Shown: in pieces, positions 42,810 to 52,287 of the stretch
How the letters are laid out: the number at the start of each line of letters is the position of its first letter
Numbering within the stretch: the stretch's first letter is position 1
Assembly (NCBI GenBank): GCA_017552715.1
Contig: JAFZOW010000061.1
Location: forward strand, 1-64,000
Direction: 5' to 3'
Origin: Lachnospiraceae bacterium
Lineage (GTDB): Bacteria; Bacillota; Clostridia; Lachnospirales; Lachnospiraceae
DNA length: 64,000 nucleotides
Program-made: the position numbers and the translations under genes
The notes under the pieces: model-generated
The model's database searches: none
What the model was told of the DNA's origin: nothing
The model's input: only the letters and a program-made list of their open reading frames with translations

Positions 42810-45800
42810 TTTCCTCCTATATGCAGAAGTGTTTCTGCCCGTCGATAAAGAACCTGTCTGGATATGCGGCTCTTTGCCTCCACCCACAGCTCATAGTCTC
42901 CGGCAGGCAGGGCATCTGCGGCGAGACGGACAGCCAGACCCGACAGCTCCACATGCAGCTGTTCGTCGTAGGCCGCCTCCACATCCGGACGGTAACGCCT
43001 GAATGCCGGCAGACGGTAAGCTCCCCCCGGGCCTTTCAGATACAGGGAAAAACGGTAATCCGCATTATCCCAGCCCCGCACATGCACATGGAGACTGATG
43101 CGAAGGCTTCCGTCCCGGGGATCCCTGCGGGGGCGTTCCCAGGAAATGATCAGGGCCTCGTTCACGGGTTCAAAGCTCTTCTCCGCAGCACTCTCCGGCC
43201 GCGTACATAAGGGCAGCAGCCGGTCCTCTCCCGTGAATGCCGGACGGTACAGGGCACTTTCACTGCTCAGGGCCTCATGATCCCAGGGATCACTGTATGC
43301 GTAAAGAGGATTTCGTGCATTCAGCTTATCCAGTTCGGCATACAGCCTCTGCTTCTTTTCCTCATCCTTTGTATCGTCACCGCGGCTGGCGGATTCATGG
43401 TGGATCAGGCGCACGTCGTTACGCAGCACACAGCGAAGGCCCTCCGCATTCAGGCGCATGCACAGATCCGCATCGTTATAGGCCACCGGCAGTTCCTCGC
43501 AGAAGCCACCGATCTCTGTAAATACTTTCCTGGAGATCAGCAGGCAGGCCCCCGTGACTCCCAGCACATTCCTCACTCCCCGGTTCCTGCCCCGGTCGCA
43601 GGGCTGCGTATCATCCACTCCGGCCAGGCGGTGCCTCGGTGCATCAAAAGGCTTTTGAATACCGCAATGCTGGATGCGGTAGCCGTAGTCCCTGCCGCCG
43701 CCGGGATAATACAGCTTTGCGCCTACAGCGCCTATCCCCGGCTGGGCAGCCTGTCCCAGCATACGCTCCAGCCAGTCACCCGTCAGCAGCTCCGTATCGT
43801 CATTTAAGAACAGGAACCAGGATCCGTAGGCCTCTCCGGCTATACGGTTACAGAGCGCAGAAAAATTAAAGTCCGCTTTTTCGTACAGATATCGCAGATC
43901 ATATTCCCGGGCCAGAGCCTCGTACTGTTTTCGTTTTGCCTCACAGCTGCCGTTATCCGCCACCAGGATCTCGTAATCCTTAAAGCTTGATTTTTCCCGG
44001 ATCGAAGAAACACAGTTACGCAGAAGCTCCGGCTGGTCCTTGGAAAGGATCAGGATGCTTACGCGTCCCTTGGGCAGATCGTAGAGCGGATAAGCCGTAC
44101 CGTCCCCGTCCGTGACAAAACGGCCGCCGATCTTCTTCCTGGAAAGAAAACTCTCCTTTAAGGGGATGAACTCCTCCCCCCCTCCCGGGGCATCGCTGAG
44201 GAGCATGCCCTCCAGGCTCTTAAGCTCCGCTTTTTTTACACTCTTATGATAGAGCACTTCCCTTATATGTGCCGGCGGCTCCGCCTCGGCAAGCTGCAGG
44301 CAGAGGGCGTAAAGGAATGGCAGACCTTTAAGGGAAGCGCAGTCCTCTTTCATGCCGGCCAGGGCCGCTCCAGCCGGGCCGCTCCGGACAGCCACCAGAG
44401 AGCCGATATAAAAGGAACTCAGGAATGTTTCCGGCGACCAGTCGGGTTTATAATAGGGGAAGCATAAGACGCATTCCTCATCACAAAGATCTTCATCCGT
44501 GTAGAGCCAGAGACAGTCTTCATGCTCCGAAAAATAATGTTCCATGCCCCGCACGGCTCCGGAAGCCAGGGCGCCTCCCCTGTCGGCAAAGATCAGGAAG
44601 TCCGCCTTCGTATCCAGCATTTCCGCACAGGCACTGTCATAGGGGATCAGCAGGGTCTTCGAAACCTGACGGCTCTCGCTCAGCACCATACCGCCTCCCG
44701 CAGGCTTAGTGTAGGGTTCCTTCTGCCGCTGAAGCTCCGTCTCGTAACTCCGCAGTGCAGAAGCATGAAGGGCTCCCTGCAGGACCGCCTTCAGGCCGTG
44801 CCGCTCCGGCGCGGAGCTTTCCTCTGTTTCCGCAGCCGCTGCCGGCGGAGCCGTCCTCTCTTCCTGGGGTTTATGTGCCGCGTGGGCCAGAAGCTCATTC
44901 CATTCTCCGAGAGCCGGCCGCGTTCCGGTAACGCTCTTCTGGAAAGCACGCTCCGTAGCCCGGAGGGCATCGATATCGAAATGCAGGGAAAGCTCCGGAT
45001 AAGCCTCCGATAAGAGCTCCTCCGTAAGCTTCTTTCCCGATGCGTTATATTCCCTGAAAAGATAGAGCCCGCGGATCAGGTTCTTTTCCGGATCCCCGGC
45101 TTCCTCCTTCGCCCACTCGTAATCGATGAGCTGCCAGGTCCCGTCGCAGAGTATCAGATTGGAAAACTGCACATCCGGGTTGTCCGGGCCTTCTTCCGCC
45201 TTATGATATACAAAATCCCTGTAAGTTCGGAGCAGGGATAGGGCACCCTCTCTGTCATCACTCTTTAATACACGCTCCAGTTCCTCTTCCATGGTAGGGC
45301 CTTCCAGAAAAGGAAAGCGCAGTGCATCCCCTTCTTTTTCGCAGGGACAGACGGAAAGCCCCGTACCTTCGTAGCGCTTTCTTAAGCCCTCTTCCCTCCG
45401 GCTTATCCCCGAAACGTGCTCCTTTGCCTCTTCTCCCATGGGGCGCTTATATACCCGGCGTACACCCTTTTCGTCCTCTTCGATATCGGTACGCAGCACA
45501 TAGGCAGCGGCACGGTCATTGGAGTATTTGGAATAGACCAGCTCCGGCTCGGGCCCGCAGATCAGCAGATAGGAATTGGAAAAAAGCGGATACAGGCCGT
45601 CCCGTATCATGGAATCGTAGGCAAGCTGCTCGTCAAAGAGCTCCATACGGTCCCGGTCCAGCTTCAGATGATTGACCGAAAGCTCCCCTTCCCTGGGCAG
45701 ACGGCGGTCGGAATACAGGTACTGCATGAATTTGTAATCCGGATAGGGATAGTAGAAATGGTGATCCGTAAGCCCCTCCGCAGCCAGCAGCCGCTCCAGG

Positions 45801-46486
45801 GCCGGCCTGGAGAAGGTACGTACCACGCCGCCGGAAGGATAGTCCTCGATGCCGGAGAAATAATCCCCGAGATGATCCTCCCTGGCGCCGCCGAAATATT
45901 TCATGCCGAGGCGGTTTTCAATGGCAATGATGATGCTGCCGCCGGGCCTGACATGTTTTTTGATGATGCGGAGAAAGCTTCCGTAGGGATCCTCATCATG
46001 GATATAGGCCGCCGCATATTCAAAGACCCCGATCAGGAAGATGGCATCATAATCCGCCGGCATGGCAGGTTCGATATCTTCAAAATTTCCCACATGGATA
46101 CAGATATTCTCCGCATCCCTGTGACGATATGCATTGATGAGACTGCGCTTTTCGGAAAGCTCCACGCAGTCCAGACGTCCGGCCGTTCCCGCCTTTCTCG
46201 AAAGCACTCCACTGATGGCTCCGCAGCCTGCTCCCACTTCCAGGATGCGGCTGCCGGGCTTTATGGGGATCCACTCCACGATATTCTCTCTTATATCGGA
46301 GAGATGATAGAGCACCGGCCAGGACAGGTGCTCTTTTATGGCCCGGGGATAATCCGAGGCAGCAGTGGTCTTTACGATCTCCAGGATCTCGTCTTCCACG
46401 GCACCGTCGCAATAAAGGTCACTGCCGCCGTATTTCGACAGATCCAGAAGAACCTTTCCTATGCGTCTGCTCTGCTCCGTACTCAT
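42806..46486 (-). CDS. Methyltransferase-kinase-glycosyltransferase fusion, WbdD-like
   Basis: This 1226-residue protein has several modules. First is a class I SAM methyltransferase (about 70-250; ILEVGAGCGAISGVLS at 81). Next is a kinase-like domain (about 300-525) with catalytic-loop Asp438 and Asn443 (DVQFSN) and a metal-binding Asp455 in LIDYEW. Then come a degenerate GT half (about 600-770; YTDEDLCDEE, YKPDWSPETFLSS) and a GT2 domain (about 805-1060; FLFLNDDTEL, VAYNDADLCM). A C-terminal beta module is shared with 40890. In E. coli O9a, WbdD combines methyltransferase and kinase to cap polymannan before Wzm/Wzt export. Finding those two activities fused to glycosyltransferases next to wzt supports a chain-capping role, by inference. 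Confidence 0.8.
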   Translation of the reverse strand: MSTEQSRRIGKVLLDLSKYGGSDLYCDGAVEDEILEIVKTTAASDYPRAIKEHLSWPVLYHLSDIRENIVEWIPIKPGSRILEVGAGCGAISGVLSRKAGTAGRLDCVELSEKRSLINAYRHRDAENICIHVGNFEDIEPAMPADYDAIFLIGVFEYAAAYIHDEDPYGSFLRIIKKHVRPGGSIIIAIENRLGMKYFGGAREDHLGDYFSGIEDYPSGGVVRTFSRPALERLLAAEGLTDHHFYYPYPDYKFMQYLYSDRRLPREGELSVNHLKLDRDRMELFDEQLAYDSMIRDGLYPLFSNSYLLICGPEPELVYSKYSNDRAAAYVLRTDIEEDEKGVRRVYKRPMGEEAKEHVSGISRREEGLRKRYEGTGLSVCPCEKEGDALRFPFLEGPTMEEELERVLKSDDREGALSLLRTYRDFVYHKAEEGPDNPDVQFSNLILCDGTWQLIDYEWAKEEAGDPEKNLIRGLYLFREYNASGKKLTEELLSEAYPELSLHFDIDALRATERAFQKSVTGTRPALGEWNELLAHAAHKPQEERTAPPAAAAETEESSAPERHGLKAVLQGALHASALRSYETELQRQKEPYTKPAGGGMVLSESRQVSKTLLIPYDSACAEMLDTKADFLIFADRGGALASGAVRGMEHYFSEHEDCLWLYTDEDLCDEECVLCFPYYKPDWSPETFLSSFYIGSLVAVRSGPAGAALAGMKEDCASLKGLPFLYALCLQLAEAEPPAHIREVLYHKSVKKAELKSLEGMLLSDAPGGGEEFIPLKESFLSRKKIGGRFVTDGDGTAYPLYDLPKGRVSILILSKDQPELLRNCVSSIREKSSFKDYEILVADNGSCEAKRKQYEALAREYDLRYLYEKADFNFSALCNRIAGEAYGSWFLFLNDDTELLTGDWLERMLGQAAQPGIGAVGAKLYYPGGGRDYGYRIQHCGIQKPFDAPRHRLAGVDDTQPCDRGRNRGVRNVLGVTGACLLISRKVFTEIGGFCEELPVAYNDADLCMRLNAEGLRCVLRNDVRLIHHESASRGDDTKDEEKKQRLYAELDKLNARNPLYAYSDPWDHEALSSESALYRPAFTGEDRLLPLCTRPESAAEKSFEPVNEALIISWERPRRDPRDGSLRISLHVHVRGWDNADYRFSLYLKGPGGAYRLPAFRRYRPDVEAAYDEQLHVELSGLAVRLAADALPAGDYELWVEAKSRISRQVLYRRAETLLHIGGK

Positions 46487-47730
46487 CCGGGCTCCTTTAT
46501 CTCGATGCGGGAATTCATGTCGAAATATCCCACGGTATTCTTGTCGCTGATGACCGTGATGTGCAGGGCATCGTAAAGACGGTGGTAGACCGTGAACTCA
46601 TCCCCCTCATAGCCGGTCAGGCCGAAGGAGAGCAGGTATTCCCCGCCCTGCAGGTCCATACGCTGGGTAAAGCGGATCTGAAGCTTCTCTCCGGCTTTCA
46701 TATCCCGCAGGAAAGCTTTCTCAAACATGGTGTTGGTGCCCGAGATCTCGGTCCCTTTTACATCCTTAAAGCTCAGGGCAAAGATGGGCGCCGGCAGATC
46801 CTCCTTCGCGCTCACCTCCATATAAACGCTGCATTCGTCTCCCTTGATCAGGGCATTGGTGGTAAGACCTTTGGCATCCGTGACCCAGACCTTATCGATG
46901 CAGGCCTTTCCGGAACCGTATTCCAGAGCCTCCGTATTCTCACCGGGCAGCTTCCGGTCCTCTCCCAGGGAGATATCCGCATCGGCGGCGTACTGGCCCA
47001 CCAGTACCTGTTTGTACAAGTCCAGCATTTCCTTGGGCTTCCCCTCCCCCAGCTTCTTTCCCTTTTCCAGAAGGATCACACGGTCGCAGTATTTTGCGAT
47101 GCTGGACATGTCATGGCTCACAAAGAGTATGGTGCGGCCCTGGGCACGGAACTCTTCAAACTTGCGGTAGCATTTGGCCTGGAAGAACACATCTCCCACG
47201 GAAAGGGCCTCATCCACGATCAGGATCTCGGGCTCGATATTGATGGCCAGGGCAAAGGCCAGGCGCACGAACATGCCGGAAGAATAAGTCTTCACCGGCT
47301 GATATACATAATCCCCTATATCCGCAAATTCCAGTATCTCCGAAAGGCGCTGATCGATCTCTTCCCTGGAAAAGCCGGTCATGGCACCGTTTAGATAAAT
47401 GTTCTCGATACCGCTGTACTCCATATTGAAGCCGGCTCCCAGCTCCAGCAGGGCGGAGATGCGTCCGTTCACCTCAAGCTCTCCGCCGGTGGGGGTAAGT
47501 ACTCCGGTGATGAGCTTTAAGATCGTGGACTTTCCGCTGCCGTTGGTGCCGATGATGCCCACAGTCTCCCCACGCTCTATCGTAAAGCTTACGGAAGAGA
47601 GTGCATGATGATCCTTATGCAGTTTTTTCCCCGTCAGGTGCAGCGCCTCCCGCAGCCGGTCCGAAGGCTTATCGTAGAGCGCATAATCTTTGCACAGATC
47701 CTGAACGCGGATCACAACATCCTTACTCAT
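46483..47730 (-). CDS. Polysaccharide ABC transporter ATP-binding protein with C-terminal recognition domain (Wzt-like)
   Basis: This 415-residue protein has an ABC ATPase (Walker A GTNGSGKST at about 62, YSSGMFVRLAFALA signature region, Walker B ILIVDEALSVGD) and a C-terminal beta-sandwich domain (about 255-415). Wzt proteins with such a domain bind the capped non-reducing end of the polysaccharide and thus select finished chains for export. This fits the WbdD-like fusion encoded directly downstream. It overlaps both neighbours by 4 bases. Confidence 0.92.
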   Translation of the reverse strand: MSKDVVIRVQDLCKDYALYDKPSDRLREALHLTGKKLHKDHHALSSVSFTIERGETVGIIGTNGSGKSTILKLITGVLTPTGGELEVNGRISALLELGAGFNMEYSGIENIYLNGAMTGFSREEIDQRLSEILEFADIGDYVYQPVKTYSSGMFVRLAFALAINIEPEILIVDEALSVGDVFFQAKCYRKFEEFRAQGRTILFVSHDMSSIAKYCDRVILLEKGKKLGEGKPKEMLDLYKQVLVGQYAADADISLGEDRKLPGENTEALEYGSGKACIDKVWVTDAKGLTTNALIKGDECSVYMEVSAKEDLPAPIFALSFKDVKGTEISGTNTMFEKAFLRDMKAGEKLQIRFTQRMDLQGGEYLLSFGLTGYEGDEFTVYHRLYDALHITVISDKNTVGYFDMNSRIEIKEPG

Positions 47731-48521
47731 AACACATCCGCAAAATGGGGCTTTAAGCGCTTATAGATCCGCCGCCCCAGGAAATAGAACAGTGCGCACA
47801 CTGCCCAGAAATAGATATTGATCCATCCCTGCTGCCAGAACCATCCTCCGAAAAAAAGGGACTCACGGTAACCGTTCACCACATAATAAAGGGGATTCAG
47901 CTTGAATACGATACGCAGGCCTTCCCACTTCCCTTTCAAAAAGCTCAGGTCCCAGAGGATGGGGGTTGCCCACATCCCGATCTGCAGAAGGATGTTCACG
48001 ATCTGCTGCAGATCCCGGAAAAAGATCACCACACTGGCCGTGATATAGGAAAGGCCAAGCAGCAGGCAGAACAGGCATAAGCTGTAATAGGGCAGCTGCA
48101 GAATACTGAGAGACGGCCTGTAGCCGTAACAGAAGTACATCACCACCAGTACCAGCATGAAGAAGACATGCACGAAAGCGCAGGCTGCCAGCTTTACCCT
48201 CGGCAGCAGCCCGATCTCGAAGACCACTTTTTTGACCAGGTAGCTGTACTGAAGGAAGGCCTGCATGCCCTGCATCATCCCTTCACTGAAATAGAACCAG
48301 GGTACCAGCCCCGCCGTGAGCCACAGCACATATTGTACATCTATACCTTCGGCAAGACGCTGGGAACGGGTATCAAAGACCAGCTCAAAAACAAAATAGT
48401 ACAGCGCCACCGTTACCAGGGGCTGCACCAGTGCCCATACGATGCCCAGATAGGATCCGGCATAGCGGGTCTTGAAATCGTTCTTCGCCAGGGTCCAGAC
48501 GAGTCCCTTTTTGCCTTTCAT
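47727..48521 (-). CDS. Polysaccharide ABC transporter permease (Wzm/TagG-like)
   Basis: This 264-residue ABC-2 permease has six membrane helices. Family features: FKTRYAGSYLGIVWALVQPL near the N-terminus, GLVPWFYFSEGMMQG, and NPLYYVVNGYRESLFFG near the C-terminus. With the Wzt-like ATPase it moves lipid-linked polysaccharide across the membrane. Overlaps rfbC upstream and the ATPase gene downstream by 4 bases each. Confidence 0.93.
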   Translation of the reverse strand: MKGKKGLVWTLAKNDFKTRYAGSYLGIVWALVQPLVTVALYYFVFELVFDTRSQRLAEGIDVQYVLWLTAGLVPWFYFSEGMMQGMQAFLQYSYLVKKVVFEIGLLPRVKLAACAFVHVFFMLVLVVMYFCYGYRPSLSILQLPYYSLCLFCLLLGLSYITASVVIFFRDLQQIVNILLQIGMWATPILWDLSFLKGKWEGLRIVFKLNPLYYVVNGYRESLFFGGWFWQQGWINIYFWAVCALFYFLGRRIYKRLKPHFADVL

Positions 48522-49069
48522 CCGCGGTATTCCTTTATGCCTCCCCAGTTCCGGTCCCGTTCAATGATATTTAATTCCATCCCTTCGGGTATAGGCCACT
48601 CGATGGCCAGATCGGGATCGTCCCAGCGCAGGCCGCCCTCATCACCGGGGTGATAATAATCCGTGCACTTATAGCAGAACTCCGCATAACCGGAGAGCAC
48701 CAGAAAACCGTGGGCAAAGCCCTTGGGCACAAAAAACTGTTTCCTGTTCTCCGCTGAGAGCACAACACCGAACCATTTTCCGAAGGTTTCCGAGCCTTCT
48801 CTCAGATCCACCGCCACGTCAAAGACTTCGCCGCGCACCACACGCACCAGCTTGGCCTGGGGATGCTTGATCTGGAAATGCAGTCCCCGCAGCACTCCAC
48901 GGGTGGAGGAGGACTGGTTGTCCTGTACGAAAACGCAGTCAATGCCTGCGGCCTTGAAATCCTCGTACTGGTAGGTCTCCATAAAATATCCGCGTTCATC
49001 CCCGAAGAGCTTGGGTGTCACCACCTTCAGTCCTTCGATCTCACATGTCTCTACCGTGATCTGTCCCAT
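48518..49069 (-). CDS. rfbC: dTDP-4-dehydrorhamnose 3,5-epimerase
   Basis: This 183-residue cupin enzyme is started at the ATG with GGGAGGTAG upstream. Features: FGDERGYFMETY, VFVQDNQSSSTRGVLRGLHF with the catalytic His, and a KGFAHGFLVL segment. It is the third step toward dTDP-L-rhamnose after rfbA and rfbB in the same run; the last enzyme (rfbD) is not in the window. It overlaps the permease gene by 4 bases. Confidence 0.95.
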   Translation of the reverse strand: MGQITVETCEIEGLKVVTPKLFGDERGYFMETYQYEDFKAAGIDCVFVQDNQSSSTRGVLRGLHFQIKHPQAKLVRVVRGEVFDVAVDLREGSETFGKWFGVVLSAENRKQFFVPKGFAHGFLVLSGYAEFCYKCTDYYHPGDEGGLRWDDPDLAIEWPIPEGMELNIIERDRNWGGIKEYRG

Positions 49070-49077
49070 TTTTCTTT

Positions 49078-50310
49078 CTACCTCCCCACATCCCGAAGGA
49101 TATTCATATTCACCCGGCTGAGGACGCCCTTTACGCTTCCTCTCGAGCTGTACTGCCACAGACTGTAGTTCCCGGTATAAAGAGGCTTGTCCCGGTACTC
49201 CGCCAGCCAGTGCACATAATCCGTCAGTTCTCCGTCGATCAGTTTTTCATTAAACCAGACACGGCCGGCATACACACCGGCATTCAGGCCCGCACTTTCC
49301 ACGGTCTCGCAGAAGGCTTTCACCACATCGGTACGCTCTCTGGGATCCATGGCATCGGCCCGGCCTTTGCCCTCGGCTCCCTCTACGGCGATAAAGACAG
49401 GGTATTCCAGCTTATAGCCCCTGCACAGCTCCAGGGCCGCGGAAGCTTCCTCCACCGCCTCGGTGGGATTGGTGGCCTGGCTGAAAAAGTATACGCCCAC
49501 ACCCAGTCCGGCTTTTTTTGCCCCTTCGATATTGGACTTAAAGCAGCGGTCCTCCACCAGATAACCCTGGGAACAGCCGCGGTAGCCGCAGCGCAGGATC
49601 ACAAATTCAACCCCGTCGGCTTTCACGGCCTGCCAGTCGATCTCCATCTGGGCCGAGGAAACATCGATCCCCAAGACCGTCCCTTCATCCGTGCGTTTTC
49701 CGCTCTGCTCCGTCTCATCCGCATCCTGTGCGGCGGAAGACTGGCGCAGATCCTCCGCTGCGGGATCCACTTCCTCCTCGCTGCGGATATAAACAGCTAT
49801 ATCACCGATGGGCTTAAACTCCAGCTCTGCCTTAACGCTTACCGGCATGGGATCCGTCGGGCATTCATAGCCCTCCACACGCTTAAGCTTTACAAAGTAC
49901 TCGCCGGGCTCCACATCCGGGATGTAGATCTGACCGTCCTGATCCAGATCCTTGTACTCTCCCAGAGGATCCACCTGCACATAAAAAGCCTTTCCCCGTA
50001 CCGGGCGGCCCTCCGCGTCAACCACGCTGACCCGTATATCCCTGGCCACACTGCCCAGCAGCATATTGAGCCTGGGCTTCTCTTCCGCAACTGTCGTCGT
50101 CGGGGCTTCAACAATTTCCTCATCCCCGTCAAAAAAATGCGGATCGTTCAGAAAAGCCCTGTAGGGATCGGCAACGCTTGTTTCGCCTGTTCCCGTCGGC
50201 GCAGGCGTTTTTTTCTTTCCCTGCTTATTGGCATAGCCCACCAGCAACAGCATCAGAAAGAGCACGGATACCGCTGCCAGGATCGCCAGGTTTCGTACAC
50301 GCCTTTCCAT
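49078..50310 (-). CDS. Membrane-anchored GH25-like protein lacking a catalytic Asp
   Basis: This 410-residue protein has one N-terminal membrane helix (about 8-26), a SpaA-like beta domain (about 85-175, DIRVSVVDAEGRPVRGKAF), a disordered linker, and a GH25 domain (about 210-410: TVLGIDVSSAQMEIDW, LRCGYRG). The GH25 active site needs a DxE pair at YPVFIDxE; here it is YPVFIAVE, so Asp is Ala308 while Glu310 and Asp216 remain. The paralogue at 52288 has the normal DTE. It may bind rather than hydrolyse peptidoglycan, perhaps helping attach the polysaccharide. It lies between rfbA and rfbC. Confidence 0.82.
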   Translation of the reverse strand: MERRVRNLAILAAVSVLFLMLLLVGYANKQGKKKTPAPTGTGETSVADPYRAFLNDPHFFDGDEEIVEAPTTTVAEEKPRLNMLLGSVARDIRVSVVDAEGRPVRGKAFYVQVDPLGEYKDLDQDGQIYIPDVEPGEYFVKLKRVEGYECPTDPMPVSVKAELEFKPIGDIAVYIRSEEEVDPAAEDLRQSSAAQDADETEQSGKRTDEGTVLGIDVSSAQMEIDWQAVKADGVEFVILRCGYRGCSQGYLVEDRCFKSNIEGAKKAGLGVGVYFFSQATNPTEAVEEASAALELCRGYKLEYPVFIAVEGAEGKGRADAMDPRERTDVVKAFCETVESAGLNAGVYAGRVWFNEKLIDGELTDYVHWLAEYRDKPLYTGNYSLWQYSSRGSVKGVLSRVNMNILRDVGR

Positions 50311-50312
50311 TC

Positions 50313-51182
50313 TTACAGGCCGTCCGCCACTTCCTTCAGGTACTGTCCGTAAGCTGTTTTCATCAGCGGCTCCGCAAGCTTTAAGAGCTGCTCACGGTCG
50401 ATAAAGCCTCTCTTAAAGGCGATCTCTTCGATGCAGGAGATATAAAGCCCCTGACGTTTCTGAAATGCCGCAACAAAGTCGGCGGCATCCAGCAGCATAT
50501 CGTGGCTGCCCGTATCCAGCCAGGCAAAGCCGCGGCCCAGGGTCTCCACGTGAAGCTGCCCCATCTCCAGATAGGCATTGTTCACGCTGGTGATCTCGAT
50601 CTCGCCCCGGGCGGAGGGTTTCACGTTCTTCGCGATCTCCACCACCTGATTGTCATAGAAATACAGGCCGGGCACCGCATAATTACTCTTGGGATGCTCG
50701 GGTTTTTCCTCAATGGAGATGGCTATCCCATCTTCATTGAACTCCACTACCCCGTATTCTCTGGGATCGCGCACATAATAACCGAAGATGGTGGCTCCGC
50801 TCTCTCTGGAAGCCACGGTGCGCAGAAGCTTCGAAAAGCTCTGTCCGTAGAAGATATTGTCTCCCAGGATCAGCGCCACACTGTCGCTGCCGATGAACTC
50901 CTCACCGATGATAAAGGCATCGGCCAGGCCCCGGGGAGTTTCCTGTACGGCATAGGAAAACTCTATGCCCAGCTGGCTGCCGTCACCGAAAAGCTCCTTA
51001 AACACCGGCAGATCCCTGGGGGTGGAGATGATCAGTATCTCCCGTATCCCCGCCAGCATCAGGATGGAAAGCGGATAGTATATCATGGGCTTGTCATAGA
51101 CCGGCATGATCTGTTTGGAAACCGCCTTGGTAAGCGGGTAAAGTCTTGTACCGGATCCACCGGCGAGGATGATACCCTTCAT
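50313..51182 (-). CDS. rfbA: Glucose-1-phosphate thymidylyltransferase
   Basis: This 289-residue nucleotidyltransferase opens [20 protein letters not shown], the signature of RmlA, with [12 protein letters not shown] and [12 protein letters not shown] further on. It makes dTDP-glucose, first step of dTDP-rhamnose synthesis. Full length. It is 10 bases after rfbB and two bases before the GH25-like gene. Confidence 0.95.
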   Translation of the reverse strand: MKGIILAGGSGTRLYPLTKAVSKQIMPVYDKPMIYYPLSILMLAGIREILIISTPRDLPVFKELFGDGSQLGIEFSYAVQETPRGLADAFIIGEEFIGSDSVALILGDNIFYGQSFSKLLRTVASRESGATIFGYYVRDPREYGVVEFNEDGIAISIEEKPEHPKSNYAVPGLYFYDNQVVEIAKNVKPSARGEIEITSVNNAYLEMGQLHVETLGRGFAWLDTGSHDMLLDAADFVAAFQKRQGLYISCIEEIAFKRGFIDREQLLKLAEPLMKTAYGQYLKEVADGL

Positions 51183-51192
51183 ACTTTCTCCT

Positions 51193-52272
51193 TTATACCT
51201 TATACATGGAATCGTAATACTTCTGGTAATCGCCGCTGGTAACGTTCTTCATCCAGTCTTCGTGGGCGAGATACCATTCGATGGTAAGACGTATACCGTC
51301 CTTAAAGCAGGTCTCGGGCTCCCAGCCCACGGCCGCGCGGATCTTATCCGGCGCAATTGCATAACGGCGGTCATGGCCCTTACGGTCCTCCACATAGGTG
51401 ATAAGATCCCGGCTCACATTGGCCTTTCTCGGATCGGAATCCGGGAGGATCTCCAGCAGGGTATCGATGATGAGCTGCACGATCTCGATATTCTGCTTCT
51501 CGTTATGGCCGCCCACATTATAGGTTTCGAAGAGTTCGCCCTTCTCCTGCACCATATCGATGGCCTTGGCATGGTCACGCACATAAAGCCAGTCGCGGAC
51601 ATTCTTTCCGTCCCCGTATACCGGCAGCTTCTTTCCGGAAAGGGCATTGTTGATCATCAGCGGGATCAGCTTCTCCGGGAACTGATAAGGCCCGTAGTTA
51701 TTCGAGCAGTTGGTGATATTGGCCGGGAACTTGTAAGTATCCATATAGGCCCGCACCAGCATGTCGGAACCCGCTTTGCTGGCGGAATAAGGCGAATGGG
51801 GTGCGTAAGGGGTGGTTTCGTAGAAATAACCGTCCCCCTCCGGCAGGGAGCCGTAAACCTCATCGGTGGACACATGCAGGAAGCGCTTCCCTTCCGGATA
51901 AGTCCCGTCCGGCTTTTCCCAGGCGGCCCGGGCACAGTTCAGCATATTGGCGGTACCCAGGACATTGGTCTTTACGAACACCCCGGGATCCTTGATGCTG
52001 CGGTCCACATGGGATTCCGCCGCAAAATGCACCACACGGTCGATGTCGTTTTCCGCAAAGATCCTGCTGATGGCTTCGGTATCGCAGATATCGGCCTTCA
52101 CGAAGGTATAATTATCGCGGCCTTCGACTTCCTTGAGATTTTCGGGATTTCCCGCATAAGTCAGCACATCTACATTGATGATGCGGATCTCGTCCCCGTA
52201 TTTCTCAAACATGTAATGAATGTAATTGGATCCGATAAAGCCGGCCCCGCCGGTCACCAGATATGTTCTCAT
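51193..52272 (-). CDS. rfbB: dTDP-glucose 4,6-dehydratase
   Basis: This 359-residue extended SDR enzyme has the NAD-binding [26 protein letters not shown], the catalytic YSASKAGSD and a THR-DEVYGSL motif ([13 protein letters not shown]). It converts dTDP-glucose to the 4-keto-6-deoxy sugar. It follows the large GH25 gene by 15 bases and precedes rfbA by 10. Confidence 0.95.
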   Translation of the reverse strand: MRTYLVTGGAGFIGSNYIHYMFEKYGDEIRIINVDVLTYAGNPENLKEVEGRDNYTFVKADICDTEAISRIFAENDIDRVVHFAAESHVDRSIKDPGVFVKTNVLGTANMLNCARAAWEKPDGTYPEGKRFLHVSTDEVYGSLPEGDGYFYETTPYAPHSPYSASKAGSDMLVRAYMDTYKFPANITNCSNNYGPYQFPEKLIPLMINNALSGKKLPVYGDGKNVRDWLYVRDHAKAIDMVQEKGELFETYNVGGHNEKQNIEIVQLIIDTLLEILPDSDPRKANVSRDLITYVEDRKGHDRRYAIAPDKIRAAVGWEPETCFKDGIRLTIEWYLAHEDWMKNVTSGDYQKYYDSMYKV

Positions 52273-52287
52273 ATTAAGCTCCTTCCT

